A DNA stretch of 64,000 bases from Gemella haemolysans ATCC 10379. GTDB lineage: Bacteria; Bacillota; Bacilli; Staphylococcales; Gemellaceae. The translations under genes were made by a program, and so were the position numbers. Below the pieces are notes generated by a model that was given only the letters and a program-made list of their open reading frames with translations, made no database searches and had not been told where the DNA came from. The stretch covers positions 1 through 64,000 of the forward strand of contig NZ_ACDZ02000004.1 in the NCBI RefSeq assembly GCF_000173915.1, given 5' to 3'. Shown here one piece after another: positions 32,787 through 40,832 of this stretch. Within the stretch, counting starts at the first letter, position 1. Each line of letters opens with the position of its first letter.

Positions 32787-33776
32787 ATGATATATATAGA
32801 ATCAAAAAGTAATGATCCACGCTACAATACTGCATTAGAGCTTTATGCTTTTAATGAGCTAGCAGAAAAAGATGATGTGTTTATGCTATGGATAAACTCA
32901 CCATGTATCGTTGTTGGAAAAAACCAAAACACAACAGAAGAGGTAAACCAAAAATTCTGTGATGATAAAGATATCAAAATCGTTCGTCGTGTAAGTGGAG
33001 GTGGTGCAGTTTACCACGATTTAAACAACTTAAACTACACAATTATCTCAAATGGTAGAAGTGGTGAAGAATTTGACTTTAAATCATTCTCACAACCAGT
33101 ACTTGATGCATTAGACTCATTAGGAGTTAAAGCGGAATTTACAGGACGTAATGACCTTGAAATTGATGGGCAAAAATTCTGCGGTAATGCTCAATACGTA
33201 CGTAATGGACGTATTATGCACCATGGTTGCTTAATGTTTGATGTTGATACATCAGTTTTAGCAGATGCATTAAAAGTATCTAAAGATAAAATTGAATCAA
33301 AAGGTATCAAATCAGTACGTTCACGTGTAACAAACATTAAAGATCACCTTCCAAACCAGGACATGACAGTTCAAGATTTCGTAGCAGCTCTTAAAAAATA
33401 TATGAGTGAAAAATACGAAATGACTGATTTTGTTGCAACTAAAGAAGATGAAGCTGCAATCTTAGCTATTCAAGAAGAAAAAAATAACTCATGGGATTGG
33501 GTATATGGTAAAAATCCAGATTTCAATATTAAACGTAATAGAAGACTTAAAACTGGTAAAATCGAAGCTAACATCATGGTAGAACAAGGTGTAATTACTA
33601 ATATCAAATTCTACGGAGACTTCTTCGGAGTAATGGATGTAGAAGATATTGCTAAAAAATTAGTGGGTGTAAAATACCAAAAAGAAGATATTCAAAAAGT
33701 TTTAGAGCAAATTGATATTAATTCATACTTCTTAGGAGCAACATTAGAAGAAGTAGTAGATATATTAGTAGACTAA
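32787..33776 (+). CDS. lplA: Lipoate-protein ligase A
   Basis: Attaches free lipoate, via lipoyl-AMP, to lipoyl domains. 329 residues. It shows RRVSGGGAVYHDLNNLNYT (lipoate/ATP site), GRNDLEIDGQKFCGNAQ, and a C-terminal accessory domain typical of full-length LplA. The likely clients are the two lipoyl domains in pdhC and pdhD. No lipA/lipB biosynthesis gene is in the window, so lipoate may be scavenged. AAGGAG precedes the ATG. Confidence 0.93.
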   Translation: MIYIESKSNDPRYNTALELYAFNELAEKDDVFMLWINSPCIVVGKNQNTTEEVNQKFCDDKDIKIVRRVSGGGAVYHDLNNLNYTIISNGRSGEEFDFKSFSQPVLDALDSLGVKAEFTGRNDLEIDGQKFCGNAQYVRNGRIMHHGCLMFDVDTSVLADALKVSKDKIESKGIKSVRSRVTNIKDHLPNQDMTVQDFVAALKKYMSEKYEMTDFVATKEDEAAILAIQEEKNNSWDWVYGKNPDFNIKRNRRLKTGKIEANIMVEQGVITNIKFYGDFFGVMDVEDIAKKLVGVKYQKEDIQKVLEQIDINSYFLGATLEEVVDILVD

Positions 33777-33800
33777 TAAATAATTTTGGAGTGAAGTATT

Positions 33801-34124
33801 ATGATTATTGCAACAACCAATTATGTTCCAGGAATGGAAGTAGTAGAATATAAAGGTCTTGCTACTGGTGAAGTAGTAGCTGGGATTAATGTCATCAAAG
33901 ATATTGGAGCAGGAATTCGAAACCTTTTTGGTGGAAGAGTCCAAGGCTACGAAGACGAAATTATAAAAGCAAGAGCTGAAGTTTTAAAAGAGTTAGAAGC
34001 TCGTGCAGCTGAAATGGGTGCTAATGCTATTATCGGAGTTAGAATTGATTTTGATCCTCTAGGAGGCGACGGTAACAATATGCTTTTAGTTACAGTTACA
34101 GGAACAGCTGTAGTAGTAAGATAA
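33801..34124 (+). CDS. YbjQ/UPF0145 family protein
   Basis: 107 residues, the normal family length. It starts MIIATTNYVPGMEVVEYKGL and contains GANAIIGVRIDFDPLG, both diagnostic. Members form pentameric assemblies with a proposed metal-binding role; the function is unknown. It lies 24 nt after lplA and is probably in the same transcript. Confidence 0.9.
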   Translation: MIIATTNYVPGMEVVEYKGLATGEVVAGINVIKDIGAGIRNLFGGRVQGYEDEIIKARAEVLKELEARAAEMGANAIIGVRIDFDPLGGDGNNMLLVTVTGTAVVVR

Positions 34125-34224
34125 ACTTATATAAATTATAAAATAAAAATAATAGCAATATTTATTGAGATATTGTATAATGTTAAACAGTAATTAAAAT
34201 TTCAAATAGAGAGGAAAAATATTA

Positions 34225-35025
34225 ATGAAAAAAGTATTTAACTTTAAAAAGATTTTCTCTATTTTACTTTTAGCAATTGCTTTAGTAATATCTGCTGTAT
34301 TCGTAGCTGGATGTAGTGATGATAAAGGAACAAGTTCTAATACATCATCAAAAGCAACTTATACAGTAAGTAAAGAAGAGAAAGATTATTTATCAAAACG
34401 TTTTTCAGAATTATCTAAGACAAATAATGAAACTGTAGCTTATGTTTATGCTCCAGGTACACAGTTAGATGAACCAGTAGTTCAAACTAATGACAACGAA
34501 ACGTATTTAGATAAAACTTTTGAAGGTGGGCATGTTCCATACCTTGGAACTGTATTCATGGATATGGATAACAAAAAAGACTTCCATGATAGATTAACTT
34601 GGTTATTCGGTCACGCTCGTGGAAGTAAAGTTGGAGATCACCGTATGTTTAACGATGTTAACTACTATGATAAACAAGAATACATGGATAAACACAAATT
34701 CGTAGTTATTGAAACTCCTGAGAGAAAATACTACTACGAAGCAGCATTCTTAACAATCGTGCCAGAAACAACTTCATTCTACCGTTTAGATTTTGAAAAT
34801 GATGAAGATTTCTTAAACCAATTAACAAATGTTAAGAAAGATGCAGCAACTAAAAATGATAGCGTTCAGCTTAAAGGAAATGATAAATACTTAGTATTAT
34901 CTACTTGCCGTGAGGAAGACGAAACAATTCGTTCTAACCTGTACCTACGTCAAATTCCAGACAACGAAATGAACGATTTCTTAGCTAAACATAAAGATGA
35001 ATTAAAATATGTAGCTACAAGATAA
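34225..35025 (+). CDS. Class B-type sortase with a lipoprotein signal peptide
   Basis: 266 residues. The catalytic domain has His130 (FGHARG), Cys228 (VLSTC) and Arg236, with the long helix insert and spacing of class B sortases. The N-terminus is unusual: MKKVFNFKK, a hydrophobic stretch, then the lipobox-like VAGC with Cys30 followed by a Ser/Thr-rich linker. If processed, the enzyme would be a lipoprotein instead of a transmembrane protein. Its substrate is not adjacent; SrtB enzymes usually anchor haem-uptake proteins or pilin subunits. GAGAGGAAAA precedes the ATG, and a terminator follows. Confidence 0.82.
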   Translation: MKKVFNFKKIFSILLLAIALVISAVFVAGCSDDKGTSSNTSSKATYTVSKEEKDYLSKRFSELSKTNNETVAYVYAPGTQLDEPVVQTNDNETYLDKTFEGGHVPYLGTVFMDMDNKKDFHDRLTWLFGHARGSKVGDHRMFNDVNYYDKQEYMDKHKFVVIETPERKYYYEAAFLTIVPETTSFYRLDFENDEDFLNQLTNVKKDAATKNDSVQLKGNDKYLVLSTCREEDETIRSNLYLRQIPDNEMNDFLAKHKDELKYVATR

Positions 35026-35033
35026 TAAATAAC

Positions 35034-35073
35034 AAAAAGCAATCTAATGATTAAGTTCACTAGATTGCTTTTT
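35034..35073. terminator. Bidirectional terminator
   Basis: AAAAAGCAATCTA and TAGATTGCTTTTT around a 14-nt loop, between the convergent sortase and MATE genes. Confidence 0.85.
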
Positions 35074-35080
35074 AGTTTAT

Positions 35081-36460
35081 CTAAATAATATTTTGTTTAG
35101 GCATAGTTCTAAATTCTCTTATTAAGAAGAATAATGAAACCGAGATTGCACAAAGGTCAGTTACTGGAGTAGCATAGATTATTCCTTCGATACCAAAGAA
35201 ATGTGAAAGAATAAATAACATTGGTATTAGCACTATAACTTGCTTAGTTAAGGCGATAGTAACACCAATCTTTGGTTTTCCAATTGCAGAGAAGAAAGTA
35301 GAGCTTGAAATATGAACACCGTTTATAAATGTAAATAACAAGAAGAATCTCATATACTTAACTGCAAACTCAAAGTAAAGTTCATTACCATTACCAAATA
35401 GACTAATAATTTGTTTAGGAAAAATCTCGAAGATTAAGAAGAATGTAATTGAGATAATCATTGCATACTTCATGGTATATCTCATTGTAGTACGAACTCT
35501 TTCGTACTTTTTAGCTCCGTAATTATATCCAAAAATTGGTTGAGCTCCTTGAATTAATCCAATAATAATAGCTATAAATATTATATAAATTTTAGCTACG
35601 ATTCCAGCTACAGCTATAGGAATATCATTCCCGTACACAGAATTAGTACCGTGAATATTTAATAAATTGTTTGTTACTATTTGAGCTATCATATTAGAAC
35701 CTTGGAAAACAAATGAAGGCATTCCAAATCCTGCAGCGACTTTTAATAAAGGTATCTTAGGTATGAAGTCTTGCTTAGTAAATTTAACACTTTTGAATTT
35801 TGGAAAATATAAAACAAGAATCAAAGCAGATAAGAATTGACTTATAACTGTAGCCCAAGCTGATCCAGCAATTCCCCAACCAAATCCAAAGATAAAAATT
35901 GGATTAAGAATAGTATTAAGTACTGCACCAAAAATAATGGCAAACATTGAATATTTGGGGCTATTGTCTGAACGAACAATAGGGTTAGTACTAATAGAAA
36001 TTAGTAAGAATGGAATCCCTAAAGAAGTAATTCCAGCAAAGGTCATTGCATATTCTAAAATTTCGTCTGTAGATCCAAATGCATACATAAGAGGTTTTAA
36101 GAATATATGAACTAAAATTGTGATAATAATACCAATTATAAATAATGAAGATACTGCAGTACCAACTACAGATTTTGCTTTTTCAGGATTTCCACGACCT
36201 AACTCAAGATTAAAGTTAGAGGCAGCACCAATTCCTATCATTAAACCTATAGCTAAGCAAATAGTTGTAAGAGGAAAGGCGACATTTGTTGCAGCATTAC
36301 CTAAGTAGCCAACACCTTGACCGATAAAAATTTGGTCAATTACACTATACATCGCATTAATAATATTCGCTGTAATAGCTGGCCAAGCAAATGATATAAG
36401 TAATTTTTTTATAGGTTTTGTACCTAGCGGATTTTCTATAAAATTTTGTGTTTTTTCCAT
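35081..36460 (-). CDS. MATE-family efflux transporter
   Basis: 459 residues, twelve membrane helices in two related halves. It starts with a cytoplasmic segment ENPLGTKPIKKLLISFAWP, and the family signature QPIFGYNYGAKKYERVR is in the second half. These proteins export drugs or metabolites with Na+ or H+. It lies 12 nt downstream of a marR gene in the same direction, and its AGGAGGAG binding site overlaps the marR end, so drug-responsive control is likely. Confidence 0.92.
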   Translation of the reverse strand: MEKTQNFIENPLGTKPIKKLLISFAWPAITANIINAMYSVIDQIFIGQGVGYLGNAATNVAFPLTTICLAIGLMIGIGAASNFNLELGRGNPEKAKSVVGTAVSSLFIIGIIITILVHIFLKPLMYAFGSTDEILEYAMTFAGITSLGIPFLLISISTNPIVRSDNSPKYSMFAIIFGAVLNTILNPIFIFGFGWGIAGSAWATVISQFLSALILVLYFPKFKSVKFTKQDFIPKIPLLKVAAGFGMPSFVFQGSNMIAQIVTNNLLNIHGTNSVYGNDIPIAVAGIVAKIYIIFIAIIIGLIQGAQPIFGYNYGAKKYERVRTTMRYTMKYAMIISITFFLIFEIFPKQIISLFGNGNELYFEFAVKYMRFFLLFTFINGVHISSSTFFSAIGKPKIGVTIALTKQVIVLIPMLFILSHFFGIEGIIYATPVTDLCAISVSLFFLIREFRTMPKQNII

Positions 36461-36472
36461 ATGATCTCCTCC

Positions 36473-36877
36473 TTAAGTTATTTTATTCAATAGTGTGAAG
36501 AAAGTAGAAATTTCTTCTTCAGTTAAGTTTTTAAGAACCTCTTTTTCAGCTGTGTTTAGTAGATTAGAGTAAGTTGATAAAACTTTTTTACCTATTTCAG
36601 TTAAATGTAGAGTATAAGAACGTCTATCTTTTATTCCACGTTTTCTAATAACAAAATTTTGTTTTTCAAGAGCATCTATATTACGTCCAACAATATTTCT
36701 ATCTTTTCTATGTATTTTAGCAAGTTGAGCTTGGGTAACACCTTCATTTTCCGAAACGTAAATAAGAGTAATGAAATGTCCATGTGTAATGCCTATCTCA
36801 GCTAAAGGTTGTTTAGTATAACTTCTCATGTTCTCTAATAGCGTAATAATCTTATAGCCTAACGCATCTTTTAACAT
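36473..36877 (-). CDS. MarR-family transcriptional regulator
   Basis: 134 residues, a winged-helix MarR protein: helix-turn-helix region VTQAQLAKIHRKDRNIVGRNIDALEKQ (shown by order), then the wing RKRGIKDRRSYTLHLTEIG. It is the first gene of a two-gene unit with the MATE pump and probably represses its own promoter, which contains a palindrome. The inducer is unknown. Confidence 0.9.
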   Translation of the reverse strand: MLKDALGYKIITLLENMRSYTKQPLAEIGITHGHFITLIYVSENEGVTQAQLAKIHRKDRNIVGRNIDALEKQNFVIRKRGIKDRRSYTLHLTEIGKKVLSTYSNLLNTAEKEVLKNLTEEEISTFFTLLNKIT

Positions 36878-36910
36878 AATTTCACCACCTAAAAATAATA
36901 TAGCTAATAT

Positions 36911-36939
36911 ATTATATACCTAGTATACTACTTTGTCAA
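36911..36939 (-). promoter_or_regulatory. Consensus promoter and operator of marR-MATE
   Basis: Minus strand: TTGACA, 17 bp, TATAAT, both perfect. The spacer contains the 10-bp palindrome TAGTATACTA (36921-36930), placed where MarR binding would block RNA polymerase. Confidence 0.8.
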
Positions 36940-36944
36940 CATAA

Positions 36945-36997
36945 AAAAGAAAACACTGAAAATAATATGTTTCATGTTATCTTTTCAGTGTTTTCTT
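36945..36997 (-). terminator. Terminator of pcp
   Basis: AGAAAACACTGAAAA and TTTTCAGTGTTTTCT with a 19-nt loop. The T-run is on the minus strand. It sits just upstream of the marR promoter. Confidence 0.8.
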
Positions 36998-37049
36998 ACT
37001 GTTTATGAAAATTTGACTCTGTTTATATTGAGTAGAAAGTTAGCATTAA

Positions 37050-37697
37050 TTAATGTTCTAAACCACCTGTTACTTTTGTATCTTCCCTATCATAAAAAGT
37101 CACAGCAGTTTTTATTATTAATTCTAAAGCAACGATAATATCTTCTTTTTTCATAAAAGGCATATTAGGTTTGTCTAAAACTTGTTCTTCAATAAATGGA
37201 ATATGAATAAATCCAGCTTTAATATGTGGATATTTTGTTGAAGCTAGGTATAAAGATTCATACATAATATGATTGCAAACAAAAGTCCCAGCAGTATTAG
37301 AAATAGCAGAAGGGATATTATTTTTATTTAATCCATCAACAATAGCCTTTATTGGTAGTGTAGAAAAATATGCATTTTCACCATCTTTTCTTATGGTTTT
37401 ATCAATAGGGCTATTTCCAATATTATCTGGGATTCTAGCATCATCAATATTAATAGCGATACGTTCAGGTGTAATCTTACTTCTTCCTCCAGCTTGACCA
37501 ACACATATAACAATATTAGGAGAAAATGATTTTATGTTTTCTTCTAAAACTTGTGAACTATCTTTAAAGATTGTAGGTAGGGTAATTTTCTTAATTTCTA
37601 TATTATCTATTACATCTGGTAAGCTATTAACACATAAACTAGAAGGATTAATACTCTCGCCACCAAACTTATCAAAACCAGTTATTAATACTCTCAT
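37050..37697 (-). CDS. pcp: Pyrrolidone-carboxylate peptidase (pyroglutamyl peptidase I)
   Basis: Cysteine peptidase that removes N-terminal pyroglutamate. 215 residues, the normal length. It starts VLITGFDKFGGESINPS; the catalytic Cys is in SNTAGTFVCNHIMY, with the Glu region ERIAINIDDARIPDN and a C-terminal His in FIHIPFI. GAGGTG precedes the ATG. PYR activity is a common test in Gram-positive cocci. Confidence 0.95.
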   Translation of the reverse strand: MRVLITGFDKFGGESINPSSLCVNSLPDVIDNIEIKKITLPTIFKDSSQVLEENIKSFSPNIVICVGQAGGRSKITPERIAINIDDARIPDNIGNSPIDKTIRKDGENAYFSTLPIKAIVDGLNKNNIPSAISNTAGTFVCNHIMYESLYLASTKYPHIKAGFIHIPFIEEQVLDKPNMPFMKKEDIIVALELIIKTAVTFYDREDTKVTGGLEH

Positions 37698-37934
37698 AAT
37701 GCACCTCGTAATTTATATAAAAAATATATTGTAATAATTAATTTAATAATATTCCATGGTAATTATTACTTTTCAATTAAATGAATTTTTAAATTATAAT
37801 AATTATAAAACAGTTTAGAAAATTTGAAAATAGTATTTCTATATTTTTAGGAGATAAATTCTAATCAATCATAAAATAAGAGATATAAAATCATAAATTT
37901 ACTAGTTTTAATTTTCAGATTTTTAATAATTAAA

Positions 37935-37963
37935 TTTACATTATTCTGAAAAGATGATATAAT
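37935..37963 (+). promoter_or_regulatory. Promoter of the ABC exporter gene
   Basis: TTTACA, 17 bp, TATAAT, about 110 bp before the ATG at 38073. The rest of the gap from pcp (37698-37934) is AT-rich with no feature I can support. Confidence 0.65.
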
Positions 37964-38072
37964 CTATTTATTCTCTAAGATGTATTTTTTAAAAAGATAA
38001 GTTTTACTCTATTGTTAGCTAATAAAATAAGGCTACGTGAAGTAATGTGTAATAAATGGATAGGAGAAGTTT

Positions 38073-39689
38073 ATGGATCGTACAAAAAAATACTATGATA
38101 ATAAGTTGTATATTGTTCAACTTATTACTATAATTTCTATATTACTAAGAACTATAGTAAATTTAACATCAATTTTTATTATTCAAGTTATCTTGGATAG
38201 TTTGATATCAAAAGATTTTGAGAGAGTTTATCATTTTGTTAAATACTTGATAGTAGTATTAGTATTTTATTTTTTATTGTTATTTCTTTCTCAATATTTT
38301 TTAAGAAAACTTTTCTTTCTTGGAAATTTTTCTGTTTTAGAGTATTTTTATGATAAGTTTTTAAAAAGTGAATATAATGATTTTAAAGAAGCAAAAAGCG
38401 GTGAAATATTATCTAAGTTAACGTCAGATAGTATAAAGATATCAGATTGGTATTCTCAAGGTAAAGTTATTTTAGTAACGCAGTCTTTTATTTTGTTTTC
38501 TATATTGATGTTTATGTGTAGGTATAATGTTTCGATAACACTTATATTATTTTCTGTAATACTTGTATGTTTTTTTATTATAAAACAAATAAGTAAGAAG
38601 CTTTCGAATTGTATGAAGAGTGAACAGAAATTATTAGGTGAAACTAATCAATATATACTTCAGTCAATATTAGGTTATTTTGATTTAAAGCAATTAAATA
38701 AAGAACAGTACTTTATAGATTATCTTAAAGAAAATATTATAAATAAGAGAATAAAGGTCAATACTGACTTAGCAAAGTATTTTTCATTATATATAGGTAT
38801 ATCTGCTACTGTTGCATTTATACTACCTATTGTTTCTCTATTACTTTCAGTGTATTTTATAATATATAAAGATTTTTCCATAGGTTCGGCTATTGCAATA
38901 TTTTCTACAGTTAGAATGTTAGATGAACCTATAAATTCTATATCAGATAAAATAACTGTTAGGCAGACCGCTTATAAGATAGAAAGTGAGTTGTCTAAGA
39001 CTTTTAATAATAAAAGCAATGAAGAGAAAGAAGTATTAAAAATAAGTAAATTTAATAGTGTAAATGTGAATATAGCTAGTTTTTATTTTAAAGACAATCT
39101 GATTTTATCTGATTTTAGATTAAACATAAATAAGGGTGATTTTCTAGTTCTAAAAGGACGAAGTGGAGTAGGAAAGACGACGGTATCTAATCTTATATTA
39201 AGAAACTTGCAAGAGGGTGCATATAAGTTAGATGGGGAAGTCTTAATCAATGAAAAAGATATATATAAGAATAATATTCAAGTTTTAGGAGAATTTTTGA
39301 AAGTAAGTCAAGAACCATACATATATGAAGCTACAATAAGAGACAATCTTCTCTTAGGTGATTCATACGAGGATAGACTTGATGAGATAGTTAGATTATT
39401 ACACCTGCAAGAATTGATTGATAAATTAGGATATAATTATTTATTGAAAGAAAACGGAAAAAACTTAAGTGGTGGAGAAAAGCAAAGATTAGAGTTGGCT
39501 AGAATATTAATAAGAAGACCTGAGTTTATTATTTTGGATGAACCGACAAGTGCTATGAATACCAATTTGAGTGAATTAATAGTAGAAAATATTTTTAACT
39601 ACTTAAAAGAACACAATATTACAAGTTTAATAATAACTCATAGTAAGGAATTTGATAAATTTGCTACAGATATCATAGAAATTAAATAA
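38073..39689 (+). CDS. ABC transporter with fused membrane and ATPase domains
   Basis: 538 residues, an exporter half-transporter: six membrane helices in the first 300 residues, then an ATPase domain with Walker A GRSGVGKTT (about 361), the Q-loop near SQEPYIYE, signature LSGGEKQR (about 465), Walker B FIILDEPTS and the switch His in IITHS. A partner subunit is not adjacent, so it may be a homodimer. The nearest relatives by architecture export peptides or lipids; there is no peptidase C39 domain. The substrate is unknown. It is followed by a terminator and an intergenic repeat. Confidence 0.87.
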   Translation: MDRTKKYYDNKLYIVQLITIISILLRTIVNLTSIFIIQVILDSLISKDFERVYHFVKYLIVVLVFYFLLLFLSQYFLRKLFFLGNFSVLEYFYDKFLKSEYNDFKEAKSGEILSKLTSDSIKISDWYSQGKVILVTQSFILFSILMFMCRYNVSITLILFSVILVCFFIIKQISKKLSNCMKSEQKLLGETNQYILQSILGYFDLKQLNKEQYFIDYLKENIINKRIKVNTDLAKYFSLYIGISATVAFILPIVSLLLSVYFIIYKDFSIGSAIAIFSTVRMLDEPINSISDKITVRQTAYKIESELSKTFNNKSNEEKEVLKISKFNSVNVNIASFYFKDNLILSDFRLNINKGDFLVLKGRSGVGKTTVSNLILRNLQEGAYKLDGEVLINEKDIYKNNIQVLGEFLKVSQEPYIYEATIRDNLLLGDSYEDRLDEIVRLLHLQELIDKLGYNYLLKENGKNLSGGEKQRLELARILIRRPEFIILDEPTSAMNTNLSELIVENIFNYLKEHNITSLIITHSKEFDKFATDIIEIK

Positions 39690-39750
39690 GAGTAACATTA
39701 TAAATATTATCGCAGATAAGTAATACTTATACATCGAGTTAGATATTAGT

Positions 39751-39800
39751 GACTTAGGATTTTGATTTTATAAAAATTAATTTTCCTAAGTCTTTCTTTG
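39751..39800 (+). terminator. Terminator after the ABC exporter
   Basis: GACTTAGGA (39751-39759) pairs with TCCTAAGTC (39784-39792), followed by TTTCTTTG. Style and flanks resemble the distal hairpin of the intergenic repeat. Confidence 0.7.
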
Positions 39801-39827
39801 TTGTTTCATATAAGATATATTTTGAAG

Positions 39828-39999
39828 GTGCTGAATCAAAAGTTTCAAATTTTAGAAAGTTTATATGAGAATCTTAGATATAGTACTTTATTGATATCTA
39901 ATTACGATTTATAAAAACTTTTTATGTATTTAACAAACTGTGTTATTGTTACTCAATAAAATCGATTCTCAAAAATAAAGATTTTTGAGGATCTCTTTA
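39828..39999 (+). repeat. Intergenic two-hairpin repeat, copy C
   Basis: It parallels copy A: GTGCTGA, then TATATGAGAA, TATTGATATCTAA, TTATAAAA, TTTAACAAACTGTGT, ACTCAATAAAATCGATT, then TTTTTGAGGATCTCTTT. Diverged but colinear over about 170 bp. It lies between the ABC exporter and nrdG. Confidence 0.75.
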
Positions 40000-40059
40000 T
40001 AGGATAAATTGTAATTCATTTTTAAAAGTGATATTATATGAATATAAGGGGTGAGGATT

Positions 40060-40707
40060 ATGTCAAGAGAAGAAAAATTAAGAACTATTATTAGTACGAT
40101 AGATAATTCAGAGTATAGTGCTACTAAGAAAACCACTAATAATAAATGTATGATGAAAACATTTAAAGAGGCTAATGACACTTGGCTAGCTGAAGCTTAT
40201 TCTAAGAAAAAATATGCTGATTATAAACCGTTTCAATTCGTTGATGGAGAGGGAGTAAGGTGTTCAATATATTTAAGTGGCTGTTTATTCGCTTGTAAAG
40301 AATGCTTTAACGAAAGTATTCAAAACTTTAATGCAGGTCAATTATACACGAAAGAAATAGAAGATCAAATAATCCAGGATTTAAGTAATTCTTATGTGCA
40401 AGGACTAACGATTCTTGGAGGAGAGCCGTTCCTTAATACTCAGGTAGCTAGAACGTTAGCGAAAAGAGTAAGAGATGAATTCGGTTCAACAAAAGATATC
40501 TGGGTATATAGTGGTTATACATATGAACAACTCCAAAATGGTAGTGAGGACAAAAAAGAATTATTAAGCTTGTGTGATGTCTTGGTAGATGGACCATTTA
40601 TGATTTTTCTAAAAGATTTAAGCCTTAGATTTAGAGGAAGTAGTAATCAAAGAATTATAGATTTAAAAAATTCGAGTAAAGATAATGTAGTATTATATTT
40701 AGAATAG
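40060..40707 (+). CDS. nrdG: Anaerobic ribonucleoside-triphosphate reductase activating protein
   Basis: Radical-SAM enzyme that installs the glycyl radical on NrdD for anaerobic dNTP synthesis. 215 residues from ATG 40060, preceded by GGGGTGAGG. The Fe-S motif CLFACKEC (Cys75, 79, 82; CX3CX2C) follows FVDGEGVRC; LTILGGEPFLN and FRGSSNQRIID are typical. About 55 residues precede the core, longer than in many NrdG. The partner nrdD is not in this window, although the two are usually adjacent. Confidence 0.9.
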   Translation: MSREEKLRTIISTIDNSEYSATKKTTNNKCMMKTFKEANDTWLAEAYSKKKYADYKPFQFVDGEGVRCSIYLSGCLFACKECFNESIQNFNAGQLYTKEIEDQIIQDLSNSYVQGLTILGGEPFLNTQVARTLAKRVRDEFGSTKDIWVYSGYTYEQLQNGSEDKKELLSLCDVLVDGPFMIFLKDLSLRFRGSSNQRIIDLKNSSKDNVVLYLE

Positions 40708-40832
40708 TAATACTTGCAATGGAATTACTTTTAATAGAATATTTTTCGTGATATAATAATTATGTTAACAATTATGGATTTATTATATCTCTAATTGTTT
40801 TGTAAATTAATTTATAGAGAGGAGATTAAAAA

